DNA of 42,013 nucleotides from a virus: the IMG/VR virus record IMGVR_UViG_3300037358_000204, positions 1 through 42,013 of that record; one strand, written 5' to 3'. The notes beneath the pieces were generated by a model. That model searched no databases. It saw only the letters and a program-made list of their open reading frames with translations, and had not been told where the DNA came from. This document shows positions 1-7,411 of this stretch, piece after piece; position 1 is the first letter of the stretch, and each line of letters opens with the position of its first letter. Both the position numbers and the translations under genes were made by a program.

Positions 1-1710
1 TCAATCCACCCACGGGCTCACCAAACTAAACTTCCCCACGTCGAAGAGCCCCTTGTCGCCCAGCTTCAACTGCGGAATCACCAGCAGCGCCAAAAACGAC
101 AGGCACATGTACGGCGCCTGCAGCCGGCAACCATCCGCGCGCGCCAGTTGCGACAATTCCTGGTACGCGTGCCCGACCGTCGTCGCCGGCGCCGTGCTCA
201 TCAACCCCGCAATCGGCAGCGGTAATACTTTTTCCGTTTCCGCGCTCGCGTAGCTCAACCCCCCGCCGCTGCGGATGACCAGGTTCACCGCCCGCGCCAG
301 TTCCTCGTCGCTCGCGCCCACCGCGACCACGTTGTGCGAATCGTGCGCCACGCTCGACGCCAGCGCGCCGCGCCGCAGTCCGAAATTCCGCACCAGCCCC
401 ACCGCCACCGGCGCGTCAGCGTAGCGGTTCACCACCGCCAACTTGAGCAAATCCCGCCCGAGGTCGCACGCGACGAAACCCTCCGCCGTCACCCGCGGCG
501 CTTCCACCGACTCGCCCGTCACGATCTGCCCGTCAATCGCCTCGATCACGCGGATACGTTTCCCCGGCACGGCGCGCAGCGCGAAATCCTCCGGCCGCTT
601 CGGCCCGGTGCGGAATAAATTCACCGGCGTCACCGGCGTGTGCTCGGTCAGCGCCCGCCGCTCTTGCGCCACCAGCCGTCCGGCCACCCATGTCCGCCGC
701 ACGTGCAAATGCTGCAAGTCGGAAAGCTCAATCAAATCCGCCGGGTCGCCCGGCTGCAAGAGCCCCACCGGCAGCCGGTAATGGCGCACCGGGTTGAAGG
801 TGGCCGCGCGCAATGCGTCCATCACCGGCACTCCATACGCCACCGCGCGGCGCACCAGCGCGTCAATCTGTGAAAGCACCAATTCGTCCGGATGCTTGTC
901 GTCGCTGCAAAACCCGCACCGGTCCGGCCGTTCGCGCAGCAACGGCCACAACGCCTCGAAATTGCGCGCCGCCGAGCCTTCGCGGATCCACACCATCATG
1001 CCCAGCGCCGCGCGCTGCCGCGCCTCTTCCAGCGTCGTGCACTCGTGGTCGGTCTGGATGCCCGCCGCGGCGTATTTTTTCAAATCTTCGCCCAGCACGC
1101 CCGGCGCGTGCCCGTCCACCGGCTTGCCGCGCTTTTTCGCCTCCGCGATAATCGCCCGCATTGTCGGATCGCCGTGGATGACGGCGGGAAAATTCATTAC
1201 CTCGGACAAGTACCAGATGTCCGGGTCGTCCAGCAGTTCGCCCACCTCGGCCGGGCCGAACTTCGCGCCCGCCGTCTCGAAACTCGTCGCCGGCACGCAC
1301 GAGGGCGCGCCGAAGAAAATCTTGATCGCCGCCCGCCGCGCGTCCACCAGCATCCAGCGCACCCCCGGCACGCCGAGGACGTTGGCAATTTCGTGGGGGT
1401 CGCTCACCGTCGCCACCGTGCCGTGCGTCACCGCCACGCGCGCAAACTCGCTCGGCGGCAGCATCGAGCTCTCCACATGCACATGCGCGTCCACGAAGCC
1501 CGGCGCGTACCAGGGCGCCCCCTCCCGCGGCGCGCCTTCTTTGATCACCCGCGCCACGCGGTCTCCCGCCAGCTCGACCCTCCCCGCGAAAACGCGCTGT
1601 CCGACCACGTCCACGACGTTGCCCGACAACACCGTTGCTCCGGCCGCTGGCTGCGACATCCGCCCACCTTGCGTCACCGTCGCGCTTGTTTCAACCCGGA
1701 AAACTGCCAT
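1..1710 (-). CDS. ade: Adenine deaminase (host flank)
   Basis: This enzyme hydrolyses adenine to hypoxanthine and ammonia in purine salvage and belongs to the amidohydrolase superfamily. Metal-binding motifs appear in order: DAHVHVESSM near residue 73, SDPHE, DGHAPGVLGED near 200, TDHECT and SDDKHPDE near 270. The C-terminal Ade domain contains VAHDSHNVVAVG. The length of 569 residues is normal for the family. The longest reading starts at 1710, but an ATG at 1659 (MSQPAAG...) sits closer to where family members begin, so the first 17 residues may not be translated. The gene is intact, ends exactly at the window edge, and runs the same way as the phage late genes next to it. I regard it as host chromosome left of the prophage, because nothing links it to phage functions. 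Confidence 0.93.
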   Translation of the reverse strand: MAVFRVETSATVTQGGRMSQPAAGATVLSGNVVDVVGQRVFAGRVELAGDRVARVIKEGAPREGAPWYAPGFVDAHVHVESSMLPPSEFARVAVTHGTVATVSDPHEIANVLGVPGVRWMLVDARRAAIKIFFGAPSCVPATSFETAGAKFGPAEVGELLDDPDIWYLSEVMNFPAVIHGDPTMRAIIAEAKKRGKPVDGHAPGVLGEDLKKYAAAGIQTDHECTTLEEARQRAALGMMVWIREGSAARNFEALWPLLRERPDRCGFCSDDKHPDELVLSQIDALVRRAVAYGVPVMDALRAATFNPVRHYRLPVGLLQPGDPADLIELSDLQHLHVRRTWVAGRLVAQERRALTEHTPVTPVNLFRTGPKRPEDFALRAVPGKRIRVIEAIDGQIVTGESVEAPRVTAEGFVACDLGRDLLKLAVVNRYADAPVAVGLVRNFGLRRGALASSVAHDSHNVVAVGASDEELARAVNLVIRSGGGLSYASAETEKVLPLPIAGLMSTAPATTVGHAYQELSQLARADGCRLQAPYMCLSFLALLVIPQLKLGDKGLFDVGKFSLVSPWVD

Positions 1711-1744
1711 CCGTGACGCTCAACGCTCAAATCTGCGCTTGCCC

Positions 1745-1781
1745 CACTAAGTACCAAAGCACCAGGCACTGGAACACTTCC
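1745..1781. repeat. Phrase repeat C at left prophage edge
   Basis: This short periodic repeat is built on the words CACTAAG, AGCACC, GGCACT and GAACACTT. The same words recur at 2558-2592, 34375-34411 and, in reverse complement, at 23904-23936. It lies just past the end of the last tail gene. A separate 7-8 bp tandem direct repeat (ACGCTCA/ACGCTCAA) lies at 1716-1730. The host-phage junction should fall near here, but I could not define it. Confidence 0.6.
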
Positions 1782-1782
1782 T

Positions 1783-2529
1783 TTAGTCGAAGTCTGAGGG
1801 CTGCCAGTAATCGTCCGCCGTGACGCCAATTTCGTATGTGAAGCTCGTGATGAACGGATTTTGGGTAATCGGGTAAACCACATCACCGCCGGTTCCCGCA
1901 AACCACGCGTAAACGAAGAGCGTCTGCGCCCACAGATCCACCGTACCCACCTGGAAGTCGGAGTAAGTCCAGGTGTGACCGCCGGAATTGAGCGAGATCG
2001 GAAAACTGGGCGGTGCGCCGAAGGTATTCTGGTAATCGCCGCCGACAAGCACGTCGAGCGTCCACAAGCTGGCGAGCATGTAGGTCAGACCGTCGCTTGA
2101 GGCCGCGTAGAGGCTGGGCGCAAGCTTCCATTGGCCGCGACTCCAGTTCAGCCACGTGAGCCCGAAAGAAACGCTGCCGCCGTGCGTGATCAGGCCGGAT
2201 TCGTCGGTGTCCTCGGTGGTCGCGCCCAGGCTGATCCCTCCCGGACCGTAGCCGAGGCGTGCGTAAGGCTCGAGGTTGACCGGCATCGGGCCGCCTCCGC
2301 CATCACTGCTGCAGGCAAAATTGTAGGCCGGCGGCGGCGGCGCGCCCGCGAAATTGAACGTCATCTGGGCGAAAAACGTGATGTCCCTCAGCGAAAAAAA
2401 ACGCTGCAGTTCGCCCGCCGGCGAATCGCCCCCGTTGGCCACGCTGTAAAGTTGCGAAGGATTGCTATTATACGACTGGGGCGCGAAACCCACCAACTCG
2501 TCGAGCACGGCGCAGAATGGGGTCGGCAT
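1783..2529 (-). CDS. Unknown protein, last gene of tail module
   Basis: This is a 248-residue protein of unknown function and the last gene of the leftward late operon. I chose the ATG at 2529 (MPTPFCAVLDELVG) because the longer reading to 2583 runs through the repeat that fills the gap. The protein is rich in aromatic residues, Gly and Ser (for example WLNWSRGQW and WFAGTGGD) and has no membrane segment or signal peptide. That composition suits a beta-rich structural protein. Its place directly after the tail hub gene suggests a tail-tip or fibre-associated role, but this is inferred from position only. Confidence 0.7.
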   Translation of the reverse strand: MPTPFCAVLDELVGFAPQSYNSNPSQLYSVANGGDSPAGELQRFFSLRDITFFAQMTFNFAGAPPPPAYNFACSSDGGGGPMPVNLEPYARLGYGPGGISLGATTEDTDESGLITHGGSVSFGLTWLNWSRGQWKLAPSLYAASSDGLTYMLASLWTLDVLVGGDYQNTFGAPPSFPISLNSGGHTWTYSDFQVGTVDLWAQTLFVYAWFAGTGGDVVYPITQNPFITSFTYEIGVTADDYWQPSDFD

Positions 2530-2540
2530 GGAAAGTCTAG

Positions 2541-2592
2541 TTTCGAATTCGAAAAAACTAAGCACTAGAACACTAAGCACCAACGCACTGAC
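2541..2592. repeat. Palindrome plus phrase repeat C
   Basis: A perfect 14-bp palindrome (TTTCGAATTCGAAA, 2541-2554) is followed by CTAAGCACTAGAACACTAAG and a third degenerate unit at 2558-2592. It fills the gap between the last two late genes. Confidence 0.65.
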
Positions 2593-2594
2593 AA

Positions 2595-4505
2595 TTAAAA
2601 CGCCGGGCTTCGATACGTCACCGTCTGTTGCACCGAGCCGTTGTTGACCACGTAGACGGCCGCCAGTTGGACAACGGGAGACGAGGAAATCTCGTCCGGA
2701 TCAATCGAGTCATCCAATCCCGTCGGCTTGACGGTCAGCAACGGCGAACCGGACGGCGCCTGCCCGGGCGTGCCGGTGTGCCCGACGTAAATATCGTGCG
2801 CGGGCGGCGAACCTGCGCCTTTGCCGGACGTCTCCTTCGGATGAGTCGTCGGCAGCACCTGTTCGCCGCCGGTCAGGATGCCCGTCACCCGCTCGGCCAG
2901 CGCGCCGATCACCCGGTCGCGCGCGGCGCGCAGGTGAGCCACCATGTCCGCCGGCGAAAGATGCTTCGTCGGCCCGATGCGCAGGGTCGTCGCGCCCGTG
3001 GCCAGATTCTCCGTCACCACGTAAATCTGGGCATTCATCGTGGTCCATTCGCTCCGGCCGCCGGTCAGGTTCAGCACCTGCCCGGCAAACGGCCCGCCGC
3101 TGTCGCCCGCCTCTTCTTCCACCATGCTGAAACTGCCGTCGTACTGCAGTGGCGCCAGCAAATTGTAGTAGTACGCCGCCAATCCCGGGGCGGGCAGCGG
3201 GTCACCCGCGATGAAACCGCCGATGGATTGGTACGTCTGCGAGGTTGCGTCCGTCGTCACCACTTTTACCGACAAGGCCTTGCCCGTGACGTGGTTGACC
3301 ACCGTGTTGCCGGCGTCGTCCACCGTCGTCTCGTCGTAATTGAATAACGCCGACGCATTCGCCTCGCTGGCATGCACGTCCGTCATCCAGCCCGCGATCG
3401 AGCCTGTCTGCAATTCGTTGCCGTAAACGGTGTCGCCATCGTTGACCGGATTTACCTGCCCGCTGCTGTCCACGACGCTCAGGTTGGAAATCGCGGCGTC
3501 GCTCAACTGCGGCAGTTTCTGCTGCCACCACGCCTGGTTGTTGGCATCCAGCCCTGGGGCGGTCACCTCCTGCGTCAGCCACGTGTAGCGATTGCCGGTC
3601 AAGTCCACCGTCATCACCAACGCCCCCGCTTGCACCTCCGAGGCGTCCGCCGGATACTGGTCAATGCTCTCGAAAAGTTGTTGCAGGCCCTGGTAGGTGT
3701 TAACTTGCCGGTAATGGATGGAAACCACCGGCCGCTGCAAGTCGTAGCGCGGCGTGATCTCAATTTCGCTCGCCGGGGCGCCCACGCACGGCAGCGAGAC
3801 CGGCGCCAGCGCACTGCGCGGCTGGATGTTCAACGTCGGCGGCGAGGTCGTATAGTCGAACCACGTGATCGCGTCCGGATGCCAGCGCAATGCGCGCTTG
3901 ATCACCTCCGCGATGGTCAAATCGCTCCCCGCCTCGTCGGGCACCTCGATTTCGGTGCCCACCGCGCCGAGCTGCAGCGGCAGATTCGCGCCCAGCGCGT
4001 ACGTCATGGCCGATTCGATCTGCGTGCCCGTGTCAATTAAATCACCCAAAACATCCGCAAACAAAATGACGTGCGACTGCGGCATTTGCGTGGCGGTCGG
4101 GCCGCCAGCGGACGGAAACAGACACCAATACTGCTGGTAAACGACCTGCTCCAGCCACCACCATGGGCCACTCACCACATATTGCACGCCCTCGGCGCTC
4201 GGCCGGCCCATTTTCGGCGTCTTCGTGACCACGCCCTGAAACCACACTACGCCGCTGCGCTTGATGGACAGCATGCTCTGGTAGACGAAAATCTCGTCGG
4301 CGTCGAACGCCACGCCCTCGAGCCGCAGCACGCACTGGTCGGCCGCCTGGCTCAAGCGCGTGATTTCACACCCCGTGATGCCCCACGCCGCCAGCGTCTT
4401 CGTCACCGGCGTTCCGGTTATCGGATTGCCGCCGTTGTTGCCTCCTCCCGTCCCGGCTGCCGTGATGCCGAGATATTCAAGTGTCCAAATTTGGCTGATG
4501 GGCAT
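2595..4505 (-). CDS. Tail hub / baseplate protein
   Basis: This 636-residue structural protein lies near the end of the tail module. The N-terminal part (about residues 45-240) has the look of phage tail hub proteins (gp27/gpP-like fold). It begins with a segment carrying ITRLSQAADQCVLRLEG, then a description of an excitation-like strand (VWFQGVVTKTP), then a Trp-rich stretch (GPWWWLEQVVYQQYW). The rest is long and rich in Thr, Asp and Gly, with a proline- and glycine-rich linker near residue 570. No sheath gene is present, so in a siphovirus it would sit at the tail tip as hub or attachment protein. The start at 4505 follows a repeat-filled gap with no Shine-Dalgarno. The family call rests on visual similarity and position. 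Confidence 0.7.
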   Translation of the reverse strand: MPISQIWTLEYLGITAAGTGGGNNGGNPITGTPVTKTLAAWGITGCEITRLSQAADQCVLRLEGVAFDADEIFVYQSMLSIKRSGVVWFQGVVTKTPKMGRPSAEGVQYVVSGPWWWLEQVVYQQYWCLFPSAGGPTATQMPQSHVILFADVLGDLIDTGTQIESAMTYALGANLPLQLGAVGTEIEVPDEAGSDLTIAEVIKRALRWHPDAITWFDYTTSPPTLNIQPRSALAPVSLPCVGAPASEIEITPRYDLQRPVVSIHYRQVNTYQGLQQLFESIDQYPADASEVQAGALVMTVDLTGNRYTWLTQEVTAPGLDANNQAWWQQKLPQLSDAAISNLSVVDSSGQVNPVNDGDTVYGNELQTGSIAGWMTDVHASEANASALFNYDETTVDDAGNTVVNHVTGKALSVKVVTTDATSQTYQSIGGFIAGDPLPAPGLAAYYYNLLAPLQYDGSFSMVEEEAGDSGGPFAGQVLNLTGGRSEWTTMNAQIYVVTENLATGATTLRIGPTKHLSPADMVAHLRAARDRVIGALAERVTGILTGGEQVLPTTHPKETSGKGAGSPPAHDIYVGHTGTPGQAPSGSPLLTVKPTGLDDSIDPDEISSSPVVQLAAVYVVNNGSVQQTVTYRSPAF

Positions 4506-4527
4506 GGGTCAAAAACGGTCTCGAAAT

Positions 4528-4580
4528 GTCCTTTGTCCTTGGTCACGAATTCGGAAGACTAAGGACCAGGGACTAAGGAC
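4528..4580. repeat. Phrase repeat B as inverted pair
   Basis: The left arm GTCCTTTGTCCTTGGTC (4528-4544) faces the right arm 4557-4580, made of GACTAAGGACCAGG and GACTAAGGAC. The arms are near-complementary, so the transcript could fold into a hairpin between the glycosyltransferase and the hub gene. The same phrase in single orientation occurs at 24056, 24998, 30229, 31998 and 39117. Confidence 0.7.
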
Positions 4581-4592
4581 GTTTTGTGACTT

Positions 4593-5360
4593 TCAGCCGA
4601 TCCTCGGCTGCCGCCGCCGCCCGTCCCAATTCTCGCCTAACTTCGGCGATCGCGCGCACAGGTGGTAGCAGATCGCGCTCGGCAGCAAACGCCGCTGCGA
4701 GGCCGGCCATTGCGCCGCGAACAGTACGTCGTCATGCGCGGCCGAGCCCAGCGTCCACGGATAATCATGCTGGCAGCGCGCGTGCCAGAGCTGGAAGAAG
4801 CCGATCGGCACGTAGCCGTCGAGCGTGTCCACGTAACGCGACGCCACCGGCCGCGGTGCCTGCGCCGTCACAAACGCCCCGCCACTATGCTGCGGCACCC
4901 CCAACCCCGCGCGCGGCTGCAGCACGTTCGCCCATTCCTTTCTCCCGATTAAATCCACCCGGTCGGCGCCGTAGAGACATTCCTGATCGAGATACGTGTG
5001 GTTGAACAGCAGCCGCCGGAAGTTATCCGGCAGCGCGATGTCCGCGTCCAGATGCAGCCGCCAGCCGTGGTATTGGAAGCGCGCCAGGCCCCGGTTCAGC
5101 GCCGCGCCCTTGTTGAATCCGCGCCCGTTCTTGCGGAACAAATCCGTCTGCACGCAGATCGCGCCGTGCTTGCGCGCGACCGCCTGCGTGGCCTTGTCCT
5201 CGTGGCTCGTCACCACAATGAAGGTGTCCACCTGCGGGTGGTTCAGCGGCAGCGTGGCGTCGAGGAGGTCGTCGAACCCCACGCACGCCGTCACCGCTTC
5301 GAGGCGCAGGGCCTCGGCGGCGTGCGCGGTGCTATTTAGTGATTGATTGTAGGAGTTCAT
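4593..5360 (-). CDS. Family 2-type glycosyltransferase
   Basis: This 255-residue protein probably transfers a sugar from a nucleotide-sugar donor. The N-terminal strand TACVGF, the strand FIVVTSHED near residue 48, the GRGFNKGAALNRG stretch near 79-91 and the metal-binding DAD motif at 105-107 (LHLDADIALP) are the usual landmarks of a GT-A fold. A later segment (GYVPIGFFQLWHA) fits the acceptor side. No membrane segment is visible, so it should act in the cytoplasm. Its ATG lies one base after the stop of the upstream membrane protein gene, so the two are probably translationally coupled. A glycosyltransferase inside a tail module is unusual. It could modify fibre proteins or the host surface antigen, but the substrate cannot be read from sequence. 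Confidence 0.82.
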   Translation of the reverse strand: MNSYNQSLNSTAHAAEALRLEAVTACVGFDDLLDATLPLNHPQVDTFIVVTSHEDKATQAVARKHGAICVQTDLFRKNGRGFNKGAALNRGLARFQYHGWRLHLDADIALPDNFRRLLFNHTYLDQECLYGADRVDLIGRKEWANVLQPRAGLGVPQHSGGAFVTAQAPRPVASRYVDTLDGYVPIGFFQLWHARCQHDYPWTLGSAAHDDVLFAAQWPASQRRLLPSAICYHLCARSPKLGENWDGRRRQPRIG

Positions 5361-5361
5361 G

Positions 5362-6345
5362 TCAAGTGGAGAGCGCGACCTTGAGGCCGGCCTGGATGCC
5401 GGCGAGGAGCGTGCGCGCCTCGGCGACGGACTGGTCGGCGGTCAGCAGCGGGGCGTCCGCTTTCAGCCGGGAATCGAAGTCGGCCAGGACCACCGCAAAG
5501 ACGGCGTCCACCGCTTTCTGGTTGGCCGGTGAAACCTCGGCGTTGAGATCGGCGATGAGCTGCGCGGATGAGGTATGGCCGTTCGCGCTCGCGACGGTGA
5601 GCGCTTCGTAGGCCGCCTGCAAATCGGGCCGCAGGCTCGGCTTCTCCGCCAGGGCGACGGCCGCGCCGAGCGAGGTCGCCGTCTGCAAATTCGCCGCCAA
5701 CTCCGCCGGCGTCTGCGCGATGAACGCGGCCGTCAAATTGGCGGCAATGTCGCCGCCGGTCGTCGTGTTGCTGATTGCCAAAGTGCCATTGCCGGCTGCC
5801 TGGGTGCCATTGGTGGACGCGCACCCCGCGAGCACGAATGCCACCACCACCGCCGCGATCAACGCCAGCAGCTTCACCTGGGCGAAGCCTGATCTCCGGT
5901 CCGGCGCGCGCTCCTCCTTGTCGTCGGCGTACCCCAGCATCCACGCCACGATAAACGCGACGACAATGCCCAAGACGATCTCGATGGCCGGCTTCGCCTC
6001 CTTATTCCAGTCGGGAATGAACAGCGTCACCGCCGCGCCAAAGAGGGCGACGAACAGTAGCAGATTGACGCCGATGAATCCGCCCGGTCCATGCGCCGGG
6101 AATGGCACCGGGGCGCTGGGAGCCGCGGGTGTTTGCGCCGCGGTCACCGCCGCCGTTTCGGCAGCGCGGCGATGGAGGATGGCCACAATGACGCCGACGA
6201 GTCCGATGAGAACTTGAAAAAGCGTCGGCAATTGGTTGGCGATGGCGGAAGATTCCGCCGGCGTGAGGACGCCGTGTTGCACCAGGGCCGAGAGCCCCAG
6301 CGTGGCCGCGACAATGAGCGCGGTGATCGAATCTTTGGTGTTCAT
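5362..6345 (-). CDS. Multi-pass membrane protein with internal lipobox (lysis candidate)
   Basis: This is a 327-residue membrane protein. It has a weak hydrophobic N-terminus (residues 6-22), a clear membrane helix at about 40-57, a Pro/Ala linker, helices at about 91-111 and 121-139, and a further hydrophobic stretch at 157-174 ending in a lipobox, LAGC, with Cys at 175. After the lipobox come four N-x-T sequons in about 25 residues and then an Ala-rich soluble domain. Val157 is encoded by GTG (5877). A start there would give a 171-residue lipoprotein with a normal signal peptide. The gene may therefore encode a holin-like membrane protein and, from an internal start, an outer-membrane lipoprotein. 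A role in lysis is an inference from topology. I recognise no named family. Confidence 0.65.
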   Translation of the reverse strand: MNTKDSITALIVAATLGLSALVQHGVLTPAESSAIANQLPTLFQVLIGLVGVIVAILHRRAAETAAVTAAQTPAAPSAPVPFPAHGPGGFIGVNLLLFVALFGAAVTLFIPDWNKEAKPAIEIVLGIVVAFIVAWMLGYADDKEERAPDRRSGFAQVKLLALIAAVVVAFVLAGCASTNGTQAAGNGTLAISNTTTGGDIAANLTAAFIAQTPAELAANLQTATSLGAAVALAEKPSLRPDLQAAYEALTVASANGHTSSAQLIADLNAEVSPANQKAVDAVFAVVLADFDSRLKADAPLLTADQSVAEARTLLAGIQAGLKVALST

Positions 6346-6375
6346 GGGAGTTTTTAGTTGAGGTTGAAAATTTAT

Positions 6376-7398
6376 TCACCGCACCCGCCGCGCCCGGATC
6401 AGCGCCGAGATATTCCCCCCGCCGCTCACGTAAATCACGTTCGCCAGCAGATTGACCGTCGTGTTCGTGGTCACCTGCCATTGCGCCACCGGCAACGGCC
6501 CCGCGTCCGGCTGGGACGACCCCGCGCCGCCCGTGAAGTTGCCCTGGGTGTTGCTCGTGTTGCTGCTCAACCCGAACGTCTGCCCGCTGATATTGGTGAC
6601 GGTGGTGGTGTCCTCGTACCAGCCGGTCACATCCCAATCGCCCGGCGTCAGGGTGACATTGCAAACAATCGCGGTACTTCCCGAGGTCAGCGTGAAATTC
6701 CCCGTCAAATTACTTGCCACTATCAGCTCCCCGATGTACCCCGCCGGGGCCGCGTTCCCGGTGGTGTTGCCCGCGTAATTGTACGCGGTCAAATTTCCAC
6801 TAAAGGTTCCACCGTTAGCCAAAAAATTAACACTGTTTCCCAACCAAAAGGTGCCATTGCCAGAAAGGTTGATGCCGTAGTTTTGCGGCCCAAGGCCGTA
6901 TGCCGCAATCCCCCATGAGTTAGCGGTGCTACCCGCACCGATGTAGTGAAAGGCAGAAGTAAATAAATTATAATTAGAAGCAGCTACGCCGAAATATTGA
7001 TAAGCTCCTGTCCCTCCCGATGCGCTGGTGGTTTGGTTGGGGGAGAGAAACTCGGCCACTACCAGGGAAGACGCGCTTTGATTGGCGCTCGTGGTGAGGA
7101 CAGAGCCATTAAAAGTCAGGTTCGCCGTTCCTGTAAAATTACCCGCGCTCGCCACCTGCACATCCGTATTGCCTCCTCCTGGCGAAGACCCCGTAGGAAT
7201 GGTGGCATTGGAATAACTCGTCGGTACGCCGTTCGAGCCATAGGTGATTACCGGCACTGTGGTAGAATTACCAACCGCCCCAGCCGTCAGTGCGCCGGGC
7301 GGCGAAAAATTGCCGCTGAAAGTACTGGCAACCGCACCCTGGCCATGAGCCAGAGCGCACGCCAGCAGCGAAATCAGAATGAGAAATATCTTTTTCAT
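6376..7398 (-). CDS. Tail-fibre-like protein with Sec signal peptide
   Basis: This 340-residue protein starts with a classic Sec signal peptide (MKKIFLILISLLACALAHG, cleavage expected before or after QG). The body is rich in Gly, Asn, Ser and Thr, with many N-x-S/T triplets (NSTT, NATI, NFTG, NLTF, NQTT). The last 110 residues contain GYIGELIVASN and LTPGDWDVTGWYEDT, a pattern typical of phage tail-fibre C-terminal domains. The start is a plain ATG without Shine-Dalgarno. It lies 13 bp downstream of a second signal-peptide-bearing gene, and both sit after the tape measure gene, so a virion fibre is the best guess. A signal peptide on such a protein is odd, because phage fibres normally assemble in the cytoplasm. 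Confidence 0.75.
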   Translation of the reverse strand: MKKIFLILISLLACALAHGQGAVASTFSGNFSPPGALTAGAVGNSTTVPVITYGSNGVPTSYSNATIPTGSSPGGGNTDVQVASAGNFTGTANLTFNGSVLTTSANQSASSLVVAEFLSPNQTTSASGGTGAYQYFGVAASNYNLFTSAFHYIGAGSTANSWGIAAYGLGPQNYGINLSGNGTFWLGNSVNFLANGGTFSGNLTAYNYAGNTTGNAAPAGYIGELIVASNLTGNFTLTSGSTAIVCNVTLTPGDWDVTGWYEDTTTVTNISGQTFGLSSNTSNTQGNFTGGAGSSQPDAGPLPVAQWQVTTNTTVNLLANVIYVSGGGNISALIRARRVR

Positions 7399-7411
7399 GG
7401 TAGAGATGGGA

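Noticed and set aside
863-1750. Long frames overlapping adenine deaminase on both strands
   Set aside because: They are Arg/Ala/Pro-rich shadows of a well-recognised enzyme gene.
1711-1782. TG-starting left end with an inverted match to the right end and a 5-bp target duplication
   Set aside because: I compared TG-preceding 5-mers on the left with CA-following 5-mers on the right and found no match.
4528-4580. CRISPR array
   Set aside because: The repeats have no unique spacers of regular length. They are short periodic phrases in a single gap, and no cas genes are present.
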